This document shows, piece by piece, positions 16,857-23,590 of a DNA stretch of 64,000 nucleotides. The notes under the pieces were generated by a model, which was not told the origin of the DNA, searched no databases, and was given only the letters and a program-made list of their open reading frames with translations. Position 1 is the first letter of the stretch; each line of letters starts with the position of its first letter. The position numbers were made by a program, and so were the translations under genes. This stretch comes from Polaromonas sp. (GTDB lineage: Bacteria; Pseudomonadota; Gammaproteobacteria; Burkholderiales; Burkholderiaceae_C), in the NCBI RefSeq assembly GCF_029945685.1, contig NZ_JAQSDA010000020.1, positions 62,001 to 126,000 of the forward strand, read 5' to 3'.

Positions 16857-17483
16857 TCAACGAAGCATCTGAACGTGACAGTCCTGCGCGGCGGTAATCA
16901 CCTCCTGATCTCCGCCCTGTTGGATGATCTCGCGAGGCTTTTTACCGCCTAGATAGGATGAAGAGCTTTCAAACCAGGCGGCCAGCCGCCACGGATCGAT
17001 TCTGGGGAACAGCTTAAGCACCATCCGGATTGCCGGCACCGGTCGCCAGTCAGCTCCAAAGGCATATCTTGGGTACCGATTTTTCCCCTCATACCTGACG
17101 GCGAAAATTTCGCCACTGCGCCTCCAGCGGTTTACGGTTGCGGCCGGATTGACTGGAGTACTTCCAGCGAACTGTCCGAGAGATACACCTACCTCGGTCG
17201 CAGTGAGCCAATCCGTGCCTCGATAGATGGCCTTGATTGCCTCGACATTCATGCGGGCGCGTCGAAGGTCCATGGCTTTTGGCGCCGCAGCACCGACCAA
17301 GATGCGAACCAGGTTTTGCACCTGTTCCGCTTTGTGAGCCTTAAGGCCGTCTACCAGGACTGGAGCCACGTTGGAGAGGGTGGCCCGCACTTGTTCTAGG
17401 TCGCCTGCACTCAGTTCCTCTGCGACGGAAATGACGAGATCGGTGGTCATAAGTCCCGGAAAGTTTGGCTCTCTCCGCTGCAT
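16857..17483 (-). CDS. MbcA/ParS/Xre-like toxin-binding-domain protein
   Basis: A 208-aa protein. The N-terminal third is helical. A DNA-binding-like segment (TATEVGVSLGQFAG, then NRWRRSGEIFAVRYEGKNRY) leads into RIDPWRLAAWFESSSSYLGG with a KKPREII tail typical of the MbcA/ParS/Xre domain. A diverged 130-bp copy of its middle lies at 18863-18994. It is eight bases from the small repeat protein upstream. Function is unknown; a role as regulator or adaptor of the downstream protease is only a guess. Confidence 0.5.
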   Translation of the reverse strand: MQRREPNFPGLMTTDLVISVAEELSAGDLEQVRATLSNVAPVLVDGLKAHKAEQVQNLVRILVGAAAPKAMDLRRARMNVEAIKAIYRGTDWLTATEVGVSLGQFAGSTPVNPAATVNRWRRSGEIFAVRYEGKNRYPRYAFGADWRPVPAIRMVLKLFPRIDPWRLAAWFESSSSYLGGKKPREIIQQGGDQEVITAAQDCHVQMLR

Positions 17484-17491
17484 GCCGCGGA

Positions 17492-17740
17492 CTATCGCCG
17501 GCGGTTGGACTGCGATACAACGCTACCCGCCAAAGTTTTGGTCACCGGCGCCGAGTTGGGATTGTCCAAGGCCCGGGATGCTCGACTCTCAGTCTGGGCA
17601 CCGGTCTGGGCTGAACTACCAGCCTGACGCAGCGCGGAGCCGGCTAGCGATCTTTGGACGGCGCTGGATGACGAACTGCCTAGCGCCTTGCCGGCGACGG
17701 AGGCAACGTGGGGCGAGGTTTGCTTGCTGTTCTTGCTCAT
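17492..17740 (-). CDS. Small Ser/Ala-rich repeat protein
   Basis: 82 aa from ATG 17740, with AGGAG seven bases upstream. It is built of loose repeats of a VAxxAGKxLxxSxSxxxQRSLAGSALRQAG type (for example SLAGSALRQAGS and TLAGSVVSQS). I have seen such small proteins in accessory regions but know no function for them. It is probably disordered. It is the first gene of the minus-strand set; the 143 bases upstream hold no other gene. Confidence 0.5.
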   Translation of the reverse strand: MSKNSKQTSPHVASVAGKALGSSSSSAVQRSLAGSALRQAGSSAQTGAQTESRASRALDNPNSAPVTKTLAGSVVSQSNRRR

Positions 17741-17883
17741 GCTGAACTCCTGGCCCCATGATTCAAAGAAGGTGCCGTTGAGGCCCTGACACCTTAGCTG
17801 TATTTTCATACAGCACGTTGAGAAGTGCAAGAGCAAAGACCTGACTTATTGCGGTCAGCCAAGCATCTAAAGTTCAATAGGGT

Positions 17884-17961
17884 TTACGACCAAATGCCCC
17901 GCGTACAAGCGGTGGCTATGGCCAAGTAACGCATCCTTTGCCAGGTACTCTGCAGGGCAGG
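17884..17961 (-). pseudogene. 3' remnant of a second XRE gene (paralogue of 19199-19714)
   Basis: The minus-strand frame ends LQSTWQRMRYLAIATACTRG, then IWS and a stop. This matches the C-terminus of the XRE protein at 19199-19714 (RATWQKMRQLAVVIACTRDI). Sequence upstream of this tail does not continue the homology, so only the last ~26 codons survive. Confidence 0.6.
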
Positions 17962-18010
17962 TGGTTCAATTTCGTTTCGCCGGACGCATGTCAAATTCGG
18001 CGAAGTCTGG

Positions 18011-18481
18011 CTATTGCTGCAAAGGAAAAGTGCAACGGAGGATTTTTTTGCGTAGCCGCTTGGGGGGAATGTCCAGCACTGAGTCGACATACATCACGCC
18101 CTCCGCTGTCTCGTAGATATCGACTTGACCAAGAGCCGATGGTTCCTCAGCCCTCCATACCGCCCGCAGAGGTTCCATCTTCCATCGGTTCGTACCGTTG
18201 ACGTGACCTGGGGTCACGATCATCACTGAGTCCAGCTGAAGTTGATTCGTCGTGGCCTCCATTTGAGCCAGTTCTTCCACATCTGCAATTTTGGAAATCA
18301 ACATCGTCCGGTTAAGCCCGAAGGAGTCACCGTCGATTGGGGGCTCAAACTGACTGAGGGATACCAGAAACCACAACCGGTGGAAGGCAAGTTCCGCTGT
18401 TCTCCAATGCGTCAAATCATCCCCAAAAAGGTTCAAAAATGGCGCGCGGTGTTCTTCGTAGGTGACGAACATATTAGTCAA
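18011..18481 (-). CDS. Hypothetical protein, divergent from an XRE regulator
   Basis: A 156-aa protein with no recognised domain. There is no signal peptide or TM helix. The C-terminus is basic (PPKRLRKKILRC). ATG 18481 is used; ATG 18472 is also possible. It faces away from the XRE gene at 18535 across 53 bases that hold a perfect 9+9 inverted repeat, so that regulator probably controls both genes. A small regulator/effector or toxin-antitoxin pair is possible, but nothing in the protein shows toxicity. Confidence 0.5.
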   Translation of the reverse strand: MTNMFVTYEEHRAPFLNLFGDDLTHWRTAELAFHRLWFLVSLSQFEPPIDGDSFGLNRTMLISKIADVEELAQMEATTNQLQLDSVMIVTPGHVNGTNRWKMEPLRAVWRAEEPSALGQVDIYETAEGVMYVDSVLDIPPKRLRKKILRCTFPLQQ

Positions 18482-18487
18482 GATGAA

Positions 18488-18512
18488 ACCTATAGATTGT
18501 AGCTCTATAGGT
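18488..18512. promoter_or_regulatory. Perfect 9+9 inverted repeat, candidate XRE operator
   Basis: ACCTATAGA at 18488-18496 and TCTATAGGT at 18504-18512 form a perfect inverted repeat with a 7-base spacer, centred between two divergent genes. This is the usual geometry of a dimeric XRE-repressor operator. Confidence 0.6.
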
Positions 18513-18534
18513 CTCTAAAATTACTAATAGCGGG

Positions 18535-18840
18535 ATGGTCCGCAAAGCAGAACATCAGAATAAATTCTCAAAAGCACTAAGGCTGACGCGTGCCGCTCGT
18601 GGGCTACCTCAGGAAGCCTTCAGCTTGGTCTCCAGCAGGACCTATGTCAGCAGCCTGGAGAGAGGGTTAAAAAGTCCAACTTTGCTCAAGGTGGATGCCC
18701 TGGCGGAGGTTTTGGAAGTTCATCCGTTAACGCTGTTAACACTCGCATATGTTGACCACAAGCATCCTAGGAGTGCGGATGCTCTTGTGGAGGGAGTGTT
18801 GAAAGAACTCCATCTCCTGTTAGCGCGAGAAAAAATTTGA
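18535..18840 (+). CDS. XRE-family transcriptional regulator
   Basis: A 101-aa protein. The helix-turn-helix covers about residues 10-65 (FSKALRLTRAARGLPQEAFS, then SRTYVSSLERGLKSPTLLKV). The remaining ~30 residues are a short helix. ATG 18535 lies 22 bases after a perfect palindrome. It is most likely an autorepressor of itself and the divergent 18011 gene. Confidence 0.75.
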   Translation: MVRKAEHQNKFSKALRLTRAARGLPQEAFSLVSSRTYVSSLERGLKSPTLLKVDALAEVLEVHPLTLLTLAYVDHKHPRSADALVEGVLKELHLLLAREKI

Positions 18841-18862
18841 GAGTCTCAGCAGTCAGCCGGTA

Positions 18863-18994
18863 TTTCCAGTGAACTGTCCTAGAGATGTACCGACCTCGGC
18901 CGCAGTGAGCCAATCCGTGCCTTGATAGATGGCCTTGATTGCCTAGACATTCATCCGCGCGCTTCGAAGGTCCATGGCTTTTGGCGCCGCAGCT
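18863..18994 (-). pseudogene. Fragment duplicating the middle of the 16857-17483 gene
   Basis: About 130 bases closely match 17162-17293 on the same strand. In the fragment the codon GAG in NVEAIKA has become TAG, and both ends break off without start or stop. The surrounding 358-base gap (18841-19198) holds no other gene that I can support. Confidence 0.7.
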
Positions 18995-19198
18995 GAAACC
19001 TAAGCGGCATACTTTTATCTGAAACCGTCATCTAAGTTTACGTTATCGCTGTAATCCTCTGTGAAGTGACCTCAAAGGGCAGGGTGAGGGTGAGCAGGGC
19101 GCTCAGTCAACCAGCCAAACCTCCTGATTTTCAATATATTTATCACAGAGAAGATGGATATATTCGACAATTTCTAAATAAGCTGCTAAGGTTCCAGC

Positions 19199-19714
19199 AT
19201 GCCGATACTTAGTGAGCTCGCTGATATCGTAAAACGCCAGAGATCCGAAATGGGTCTCAGCCAGGAGCGTCTTGCAGAGCTGGCCGGGTTATCGCGCTCC
19301 ACGATCAACGCGCTTGAAGCCGGAAAGCTAGCCAACCTAAGCCTCACGCGCGCCGAGCGCCTGGTTAACGTGTTGGGTTACGGGCTGGGAGTGACAGGGG
19401 TCCGCAGGTCAAAATCAGATGAACAACCTGGCAGCGCGCTAGAAGTGGCCGCACGTTCAGGCGGCATCAGCTACGGCGAGCCGATACCGCCTGAGACACT
19501 ACGTCACTCATTGATGACCGGCACCGTTCCTCCCAAGCACATTGCGCAACTGCGGGCCGTGCTGGACGAGGCGCCGTTGAGCGTGCTGACGGCGGCCGCT
19601 GCTGAATTGGAGTTGCAAAGCGGTGCGCCTCGCAGGGCAACTTGGCAGAAAATGCGTCAGCTGGCAGTGGTAATTGCCTGCACCCGGGACATCTGGGTCA
19701 CCCCGCAGGCCTAG
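19199..19714 (+). CDS. XRE-family regulator with extra C-terminal domain
   Basis: A 171-aa protein. Residues 4-65 are an XRE helix-turn-helix (IVKRQRSEMGLSQERLAELA, then GLSRSTINALEAGK). The C-terminal ~100 residues (IPPETLRHSLMTGTVPPKHI, then TWQKMRQLAVVIACTRDIW) form a separate helical domain that I cannot name. That tail is repeated as a remnant at 17884. An upstream AT-rich stretch (19125-19195) would hold its promoter. No toxin gene follows, so a partner may have been lost. Confidence 0.7.
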   Translation: MPILSELADIVKRQRSEMGLSQERLAELAGLSRSTINALEAGKLANLSLTRAERLVNVLGYGLGVTGVRRSKSDEQPGSALEVAARSGGISYGEPIPPETLRHSLMTGTVPPKHIAQLRAVLDEAPLSVLTAAAAELELQSGAPRRATWQKMRQLAVVIACTRDIWVTPQA

Positions 19715-19868
19715 TTCAAGCCGCGGTTTCAAACTGGATTGACAGCCATAATTCCGCAAGCTAACCTAGAAGAAGAGCGAAGAGCTTGATATCCTATTGA
19801 ATCAATGAAGAGGTGATCAACAAGAACCGGCGGGTAACCTGCGGGTTTTGTTGTTTTGGTGGTGTTGA

Positions 19869-19998
19869 TTAGGCAGCGACCTTGGCCATCTGTCGGACAT
19901 ACGTAAGCAGCGCTGGCCAGGTGTTGACGATGCGGCAGTAACGGTGGCCAGGAGTCGCCGAAACGGGCCACTCAGCCAACCGAAATGGTTGGCAAGTT
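19869..19998 (-). pseudogene. C-terminal gene fragment
   Basis: A minus-strand frame reads ...PFRLAEWPVSATPGHRYCR, then IVNTWPALLTYVRQMAKVAA and a stop, preceded by a TAA with no start. The fragment looks like the real C-terminus of a lost gene. I do not recognise the family. Together with the 17884 and 18863 remnants it shows repeated rearrangement next to the dif-like site. Confidence 0.4.
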
Positions 19999-20037
19999 GT
20001 TTACAACTTTGCTTAATTAATAGCTACAACTTTGCTT
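19994..20037. repeat. 13-bp direct repeat with overlapping inverted repeat beside dif
   Basis: TACAACTTTGCTT occurs at 20002-20014 and again at 20025-20037, a 23-base period. AAGTTGT-TT-ACAACTT (19994-20009) is a perfect inverted repeat overlapping the first copy. No gene is present here. It may be a protein-binding site or the scar of earlier insertions. Confidence 0.45.
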
Positions 20038-20084
20038 GGGTAGTCGTGCGGCCCGTAACCGGGCTCCGGATCTGTGGATTTTTG

Positions 20085-20112
20085 ATTTAACATAATATAC
20101 ATCGTGGAACAT
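20085..20112. other. dif: dif-like site / left Xer attachment junction (attL)
   Basis: ATTTAACATAA (20085-20095) plus TATACA (20096-20101) is identical to the XerD arm and centre of the E. coli dif site read on the other strand, 18 bases with the next T. The XerC side reads TCGTGGAACAT, which departs from the chromosomal consensus and matches the element's own end. This is what attL looks like after Xer-mediated integration. Confidence 0.75.
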
Positions 20113-21016
20113 TAAACGTAATCGGAAAAAGGTCCGCCAGTGCCCCTCAGACCGCGCCGAACATGCCAAGCGCTTCCGGGCGCTGCTGGCCGATCAGGGC
20201 CTCAAGCACCCTGAGGCGGCGCAGTTCCTGCACGTCTCCCTGCGCACTTTACAGAACTGGCTGAGCGGTCGCCATGAAGTGCCTTACAGCGTTTTGAAGC
20301 TGCTGCGGCTGCTGCGCTACATGGAGCTTCCGGGCGACTCGTGGGCCGGCTGGCACTTCAGCCGGGGCCAGTTGGTCACGCCTGAGGGTCGGACCATCTC
20401 GGGCAAGGATGGCTCGTGGTGGTCGCTACTGGTTCGTCAGGCTCAGGGGTTCGGCCAGCTCTACCGGGAGGCACAAACGGCTTGCATGGACGCCTCATAC
20501 GCCGTATCGTTGAATCAGGTGCCTGGACAGGAGGCGCGAGCCGCAAGGGACGACGCGGTCGCGCCCGGTCCCGCACCCGAATTAGCTACCCCCCCGAGTA
20601 ACACGGGGGTAAATGACGGTAAGTGGTGCGAGAGTGGTGCGACAATGGCACCATGGCCACAAATATCCGACTCTCTCCTGCCCTCGATTCCCTCGCCCGC
20701 GCCTACTGCGAGCGGGTCGGAATTAGCCTCAATTCCCTCGTCGGTGTCGCCTTGGACGCCTATCTCCGAGGGCCTCAGACCCCCTCAGACCCCCCTGCTG
20801 CCGTCCAGTCTGTGGCCCCTGCACCACAGCCGCAAATCTCTCCAGGGGAGCAAGTGGCCCAGTTACGCCGTGAGTTTGCAAGGCCCCTTCCAGCTCCCAA
20901 GCCCAAGCACCCCGGCCCCAAGGCTCGACCCATCGAGCTTCACAACTACCGCGTCGAGCTTGAGGCGTGGAAGGCCGCTAACCCCGGCTCCTGACCCTCT
21001 GAGGGGTGCGGCATGA
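20096..21016 (+). pseudogene. XafT-like frame without a start codon (copy 1)
   Basis: The frame is identical to the gene at 21435-22361 from TAT ACA TCG onward, but here TAA from the dif XerD arm stands directly upstream. There is no in-frame ATG, GTG or TTG before GTG 20279. A product from 20279 would lack most of the DNA-binding part. So in this copy the gene is cut off from its promoter, ribosome site and ATG. The frame stays open to 21016, but its last ~120 codons overlap the RHH gene and are Ser/Pro-rich. Confidence 0.7.
20653..20994 (+). CDS. Ribbon-helix-helix protein of the Xer element (copy 1)
   Basis: 113 aa from ATG 20653. The N-terminal 40 residues (NIRLSPALDSLARAYCERVG, then ISLNSLVGVALDAYL) are an Arc/CopG-like ribbon-helix-helix DNA-binding fold. 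The rest is Pro/Gln-rich and ends LEAWKAANPGS. It is probably the element's repressor or copy-control factor (inference). It overlaps the long XafT-like frame out of phase; the RHH reading is the convincing one here. Confidence 0.65.
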   Translation: MATNIRLSPALDSLARAYCERVGISLNSLVGVALDAYLRGPQTPSDPPAAVQSVAPAPQPQISPGEQVAQLRREFARPLPAPKPKHPGPKARPIELHNYRVELEAWKAANPGS

Positions 21017-21159
21017 GGCGGGCCATGGATCGGGTCCGCTGGCTGGCTCCTGCTGTGCGTTGGTCGGCGCGGCTGGCCAATGAGGCCCGCTGGCTCCCGC
21101 TGCCCCTTCGCTGCCTGCCGCTGCGCCTGTGCGCCCTGCTCGTGAGGGCCATCGTATGA
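21013..21159 (+). CDS. 48-aa Arg/Leu/Trp-rich small protein (copy 1)
   Basis: The frame runs from ATG 21013 to TGA 21157-21159, 18 bases after the RHH stop. The peptide is rich in Arg, Leu, Trp and Cys with a hydrophobic C-terminus (LCALLVRAIV), perhaps membrane-associated. Its stop overlaps the next ATG as ATGA, which argues that both are translated. No homology is recognised. Confidence 0.4.
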   Translation: MRRAMDRVRWLAPAVRWSARLANEARWLPLPLRCLPLRLCALLVRAIV

Positions 21160-21362
21160 GCGCCTTCACAGACCGCATCTACGCCTCTTGGCTGGCCTCC
21201 AATGGCTCCACGCGTTCGCCTCGGCGGCCTTCGGGGTATGGGGGCGTGCCCCCATGGAAGCGAAGCGAAGCTGACCCCGTATCCAACGCACGCCGCCCAG
21301 CCTCTGAGCCGGTCGCGGAACGGGGCCTCGCACGGGCTCCCAAAGTGCCCGGCGCGCCCTGA
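21156..21362 (+). CDS. 68-aa basic small protein (copy 1)
   Basis: ATG 21156 overlaps the preceding stop (ATGA). The 68-aa product begins MSAFTDRIYASWLASNGSTR and turns Pro/Arg-rich. No family is recognised. Short spacing and overlap place it in the same transcript as the RHH gene. Confidence 0.4.
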   Translation: MSAFTDRIYASWLASNGSTRSPRRPSGYGGVPPWKRSEADPVSNARRPASEPVAERGLARAPKVPGAP

Positions 21363-21429
21363 AAGACGGTCCCCGGCCACGCTCTAAAAATTTACCCAAC
21401 TCATGAAGAAACTGCATTAATCTAAAGGT

Positions 21430-21457
21430 ACTCAATGACCTATACATCGTGGAACAT
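21430..21457. other. Internal element-element junction (attP-like)
   Basis: ACTCAATGACC-TATACA-TCGTGGAACAT. The centre is the dif hexamer; the XerD-side arm is poor compared with ATTTAACATAA. This is the sequence expected at the join of a circular form. A degenerate XerD arm is what TLC-type satellites use with their activation factor. Confidence 0.6.
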
Positions 21458-22361
21458 TAAACGTAATCGGAAAAAGGTCCGCCAGTGCCCCTCAGACCGC
21501 GCCGAACATGCCAAGCGCTTCCGGGCGCTGCTGGCCGATCAGGGCCTCAAGCACCCTGAGGCGGCGCAGTTCCTGCACGTCTCCCTGCGCACTTTACAGA
21601 ACTGGCTGAGCGGTCGCCATGAAGTGCCTTACAGCGTTTTGAAGCTGCTGCGGCTGCTGCGCTACATGGAGCTTCCGGGCGACTCGTGGGCCGGCTGGCA
21701 CTTCAGCCGGGGCCAGTTGGTCACGCCTGAGGGTCGGACCATCTCGGGCAAGGATGGCTCGTGGTGGTCGCTACTGGTTCGTCAGGCTCAGGGGTTCGGC
21801 CAGCTCTACCGGGAGGCACAAACGGCTTGCATGGACGCCTCATACGCCGTATCGTTGAATCAGGTGCCTGGACAGGAGGCGCGAGCCGCAAGGGACGACG
21901 CGGTCGCGCCCGGTCCCGCACCCGAATTAGCTACCCCCCCGAGTAACACGGGGGTAAATGACGGTAAGTGGTGCGAGAGTGGTGCGACAATGGCACCATG
22001 GCCACAAATATCCGACTCTCTCCTGCCCTCGATTCCCTCGCCCGCGCCTACTGCGAGCGGGTCGGAATTAGCCTCAATTCCCTCGTCGGTGTCGCCTTGG
22101 ACGCCTATCTCCGAGGGCCTCAGACCCCCTCAGACCCCCCTGCTGCCGTCCAGTCTGTGGCCCCTGCACCACAGCCGCAAATCTCTCCAGGGGAGCAAGT
22201 GGCCCAGTTACGCCGTGAGTTTGCAAGGCCCCTTCCAGCTCCCAAGCCCAAGCACCCCGGCCCCAAGGCTCGACCCATCGAGCTTCACAACTACCGCGTC
22301 GAGCTTGAGGCGTGGAAGGCCGCTAACCCCGGCTCCTGACCCTCTGAGGGGTGCGGCATGA
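21435..22361 (+). CDS. VC1465/XafT-like Xer recombination activation factor (copy 2, complete)
   Basis: ATG 21435 has AAAGG nine bases upstream. Residues 20-65 form a helix-turn-helix (HPEAAQFLHVSLRTLQNWLS, then GRHEVPYSVLKLLRLL). Residues about 78-120 (LPGDSWAGWHFSRGQLVTPE, then GKDGSWWSLLVRQ) are the Trp-rich block of the VC1465 family. Such factors from TLC satellites let XerCD recombine without FtsK. The first two codons and the ribosome site belong to the right end of copy 1, so the gene is completed by the tandem junction. The open frame runs to 308 aa, but the part past about 185 overlaps the RHH gene and may not be conserved. Confidence 0.7.
   Translation: MTYTSWNIKRNRKKVRQCPSDRAEHAKRFRALLADQGLKHPEAAQFLHVSLRTLQNWLSGRHEVPYSVLKLLRLLRYMELPGDSWAGWHFSRGQLVTPEGRTISGKDGSWWSLLVRQAQGFGQLYREAQTACMDASYAVSLNQVPGQEARAARDDAVAPGPAPELATPPSNTGVNDGKWCESGATMAPWPQISDSLLPSIPSPAPTASGSELASIPSSVSPWTPISEGLRPPQTPLLPSSLWPLHHSRKSLQGSKWPSYAVSLQGPFQLPSPSTPAPRLDPSSFTTTASSLRRGRPLTPAPDPLRGAA
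21998..22339 (+). CDS. Ribbon-helix-helix protein of the Xer element (copy 2)
   Basis: The same 113-aa product as at 20653-20994, with an Arc/CopG-like N-terminal fold and a Pro/Gln-rich tail. In this copy it follows a complete XafT-like gene, so both could be expressed. Confidence 0.65.
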   Translation: MATNIRLSPALDSLARAYCERVGISLNSLVGVALDAYLRGPQTPSDPPAAVQSVAPAPQPQISPGEQVAQLRREFARPLPAPKPKHPGPKARPIELHNYRVELEAWKAANPGS

Positions 22362-22504
22362 GGCGGGCCATGGATCGGGTCCGCTGGCTGGCTCCTGCTG
22401 TGCGTTGGTCGGCGCGGCTGGCCAATGAGGCCCGCTGGCTCCCGCTGCCCCTTCGCTGCCTGCCGCTGCGCCTGTGCGCCCTGCTCGTGAGGGCCATCGT
22501 ATGA
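22358..22504 (+). CDS. 48-aa small protein (copy 2)
   Basis: Same product as 21013-21159, overlapping the next ORF by ATGA. Confidence 0.4.
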   Translation: MRRAMDRVRWLAPAVRWSARLANEARWLPLPLRCLPLRLCALLVRAIV

Positions 22505-22707
22505 GCGCCTTCACAGACCGCATCTACGCCTCTTGGCTGGCCTCCAATGGCTCCACGCGTTCGCCTCGGCGGCCTTCGGGGTATGGGGGCGTGCCCCCAT
22601 GGAAGCGAAGCGAAGCTGACCCCGTATCCAACGCACGCCGCCCAGCCTCTGAGCCGGTCGCGGAACGGGGCCTCGCACGGGCTCCCAAAGTGCCCGGCGC
22701 GCCCTGA
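22501..22707 (+). CDS. 68-aa basic small protein (copy 2)
   Basis: Same product as 21156-21362. The ~70 bases after it carry the element's right end: a TTTACC...CATTAA promoter-like stretch, AAAGG and ATGACC. Confidence 0.4.
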   Translation: MSAFTDRIYASWLASNGSTRSPRRPSGYGGVPPWKRSEADPVSNARRPASEPVAERGLARAPKVPGAP

Positions 22708-22774
22708 AAGACGGTCCCCGGCCACGCTCTAAAAATTTACCCAACTCATGAAGAAACTGCATTAATCTAAAGGT

Positions 22775-22802
22775 ACTCAATGACCTATACATCGTAGAAG
22801 AT
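22775..22802. other. Right Xer attachment junction (attR)
   Basis: ACTCAATGACC-TATACA-TCGTAGAAGAT. The left side is the element's end. The right side differs from the element at two positions (TCGTGGAACAT against TCGTAGAAGAT) and should be the old chromosomal XerC arm, although it does not resemble the usual XerC consensus. The 116 bases from 22803 to 22918 hold no gene. Confidence 0.55.
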
Positions 22803-22918
22803 AAACCATGCAGGCCAAAACAGCAGAAATCGCTGCCAAGGCGCCCCAGCCCTGAAACCGCCCGCATCAGCCTTCCGCATCTGGCCGCTCATTTCAGCGT
22901 CATCCCCGATTCAACGAT

Positions 22919-23590
22919 TTACCACTTGCCCGTGGCTTGCCGCTTGCGAACGGCTGCGGCGATGAGGTCTGCCGAATCTGTGCGGCTGACGCGCTGGGCA
23001 AAACCGATGGCTGTCAGGCCTTGCTGGTTTTTCAGCAAGGGATCGGCGCCGGCGTCCAGCAGCAGTTTGACCGCAGGTGTGGTGCCGTATTGGGCGGCCA
23101 TCATCAGCGGTGTGGTGCCGTTGGGTGATTCGGCATCGATGTAGGCGTGGTTTTCAAGCAGCAGGTTCATGATGGCCAGGTGCCCCTTGCTGGCGGCGTA
23201 ATGCAGCGGTGTCCAGCCGGTCTTGTTGACGTCGGCATCCCGCTTGATCAGGGCCGCGACCATTTCCGCGTCGCCCTTGATCGCGGCCAGCATCAGCGGG
23301 CTTTCCCCATTGGCGTTGAGCGCGTTGACATTGGTCTTGGGCCAGTCCAGCAAGGCCTGGGCGGCTTTCGGCGAGGGTTCCTGGATCGCCAGGGACAGGC
23401 CATGCTGGCCTTTGGGGTCGACCGTGTTGGCATCAAAACCGCGGGTCAGCAGTTGCCGGATGGCGCCAGGGTTGTCCTGCTTGATGGCCACGAAAAAATC
23501 TTCGTAGGAACCGGCGTGTGCTGAAATAAATCCAGTCAATACAGCTAGATAGACGGCTTTTTTAAAGTGATTAATGAGGTATGTTTTCAT
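22919..23590 (-). CDS. Exported ankyrin-repeat protein
   Basis: A 223-aa protein. An N-terminal signal peptide ([18 protein letters not shown]) is followed by about five ankyrin repeats, for example [20 protein letters not shown], then [20 protein letters not shown] and LLDAGADP. It is probably periplasmic and protein-binding. ATG 23590 overlaps the tatD stop as ATGA, so translation is coupled. A longer upstream frame in the same phase is only the shadow of tatD. Confidence 0.85.
   Translation of the reverse strand: MKTYLINHFKKAVYLAVLTGFISAHAGSYEDFFVAIKQDNPGAIRQLLTRGFDANTVDPKGQHGLSLAIQEPSPKAAQALLDWPKTNVNALNANGESPLMLAAIKGDAEMVAALIKRDADVNKTGWTPLHYAASKGHLAIMNLLLENHAYIDAESPNGTTPLMMAAQYGTTPAVKLLLDAGADPLLKNQQGLTAIGFAQRVSRTDSADLIAAAVRKRQATGKW

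Larger units (their letters stand above)
20096..21440. mobile_element. Xer-exploiting (IMEX/TLC-satellite-like) element, copy 1
   Basis: A 1345-bp unit running from TATACATCGTGGAAC at the dif-like site to the same motif at 21441. It encodes a headless VC1465/XafT-like frame, an RHH protein, and 48-aa and 68-aa ORFs. No transposase, integrase or replication initiator is present, so it should depend on host XerCD and possibly on a helper phage for replication. Confidence 0.7.
21441..22785. mobile_element. Xer-exploiting element, copy 2 (tandem)
   Basis: The second 1345-bp unit appears identical to copy 1 in every line compared, and all shared ORF products are the same. A head-to-tail array at dif is typical of Xer-integrated satellites and of filamentous phages. 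The absence of visible divergence suggests recent duplication or active exchange. Confidence 0.75.

Noticed and set aside
19800..19860. Terminator-like hairpin AACCGGC...GCGGGTT with T-rich end
   Set aside because: Stem has a mismatch and its gene assignment is unclear; too weak to list.
20279..21016. Independent gene starting at GTG 20279
   Set aside because: It lacks most of the DNA-binding part present in copy 2; it is the headless copy-1 frame.
21998..22361. C-terminal third of the XafT-like frame as a conserved domain
   Set aside because: It is Ser/Pro-rich low complexity overlapping the RHH gene out of phase; probably only fortuitously open.
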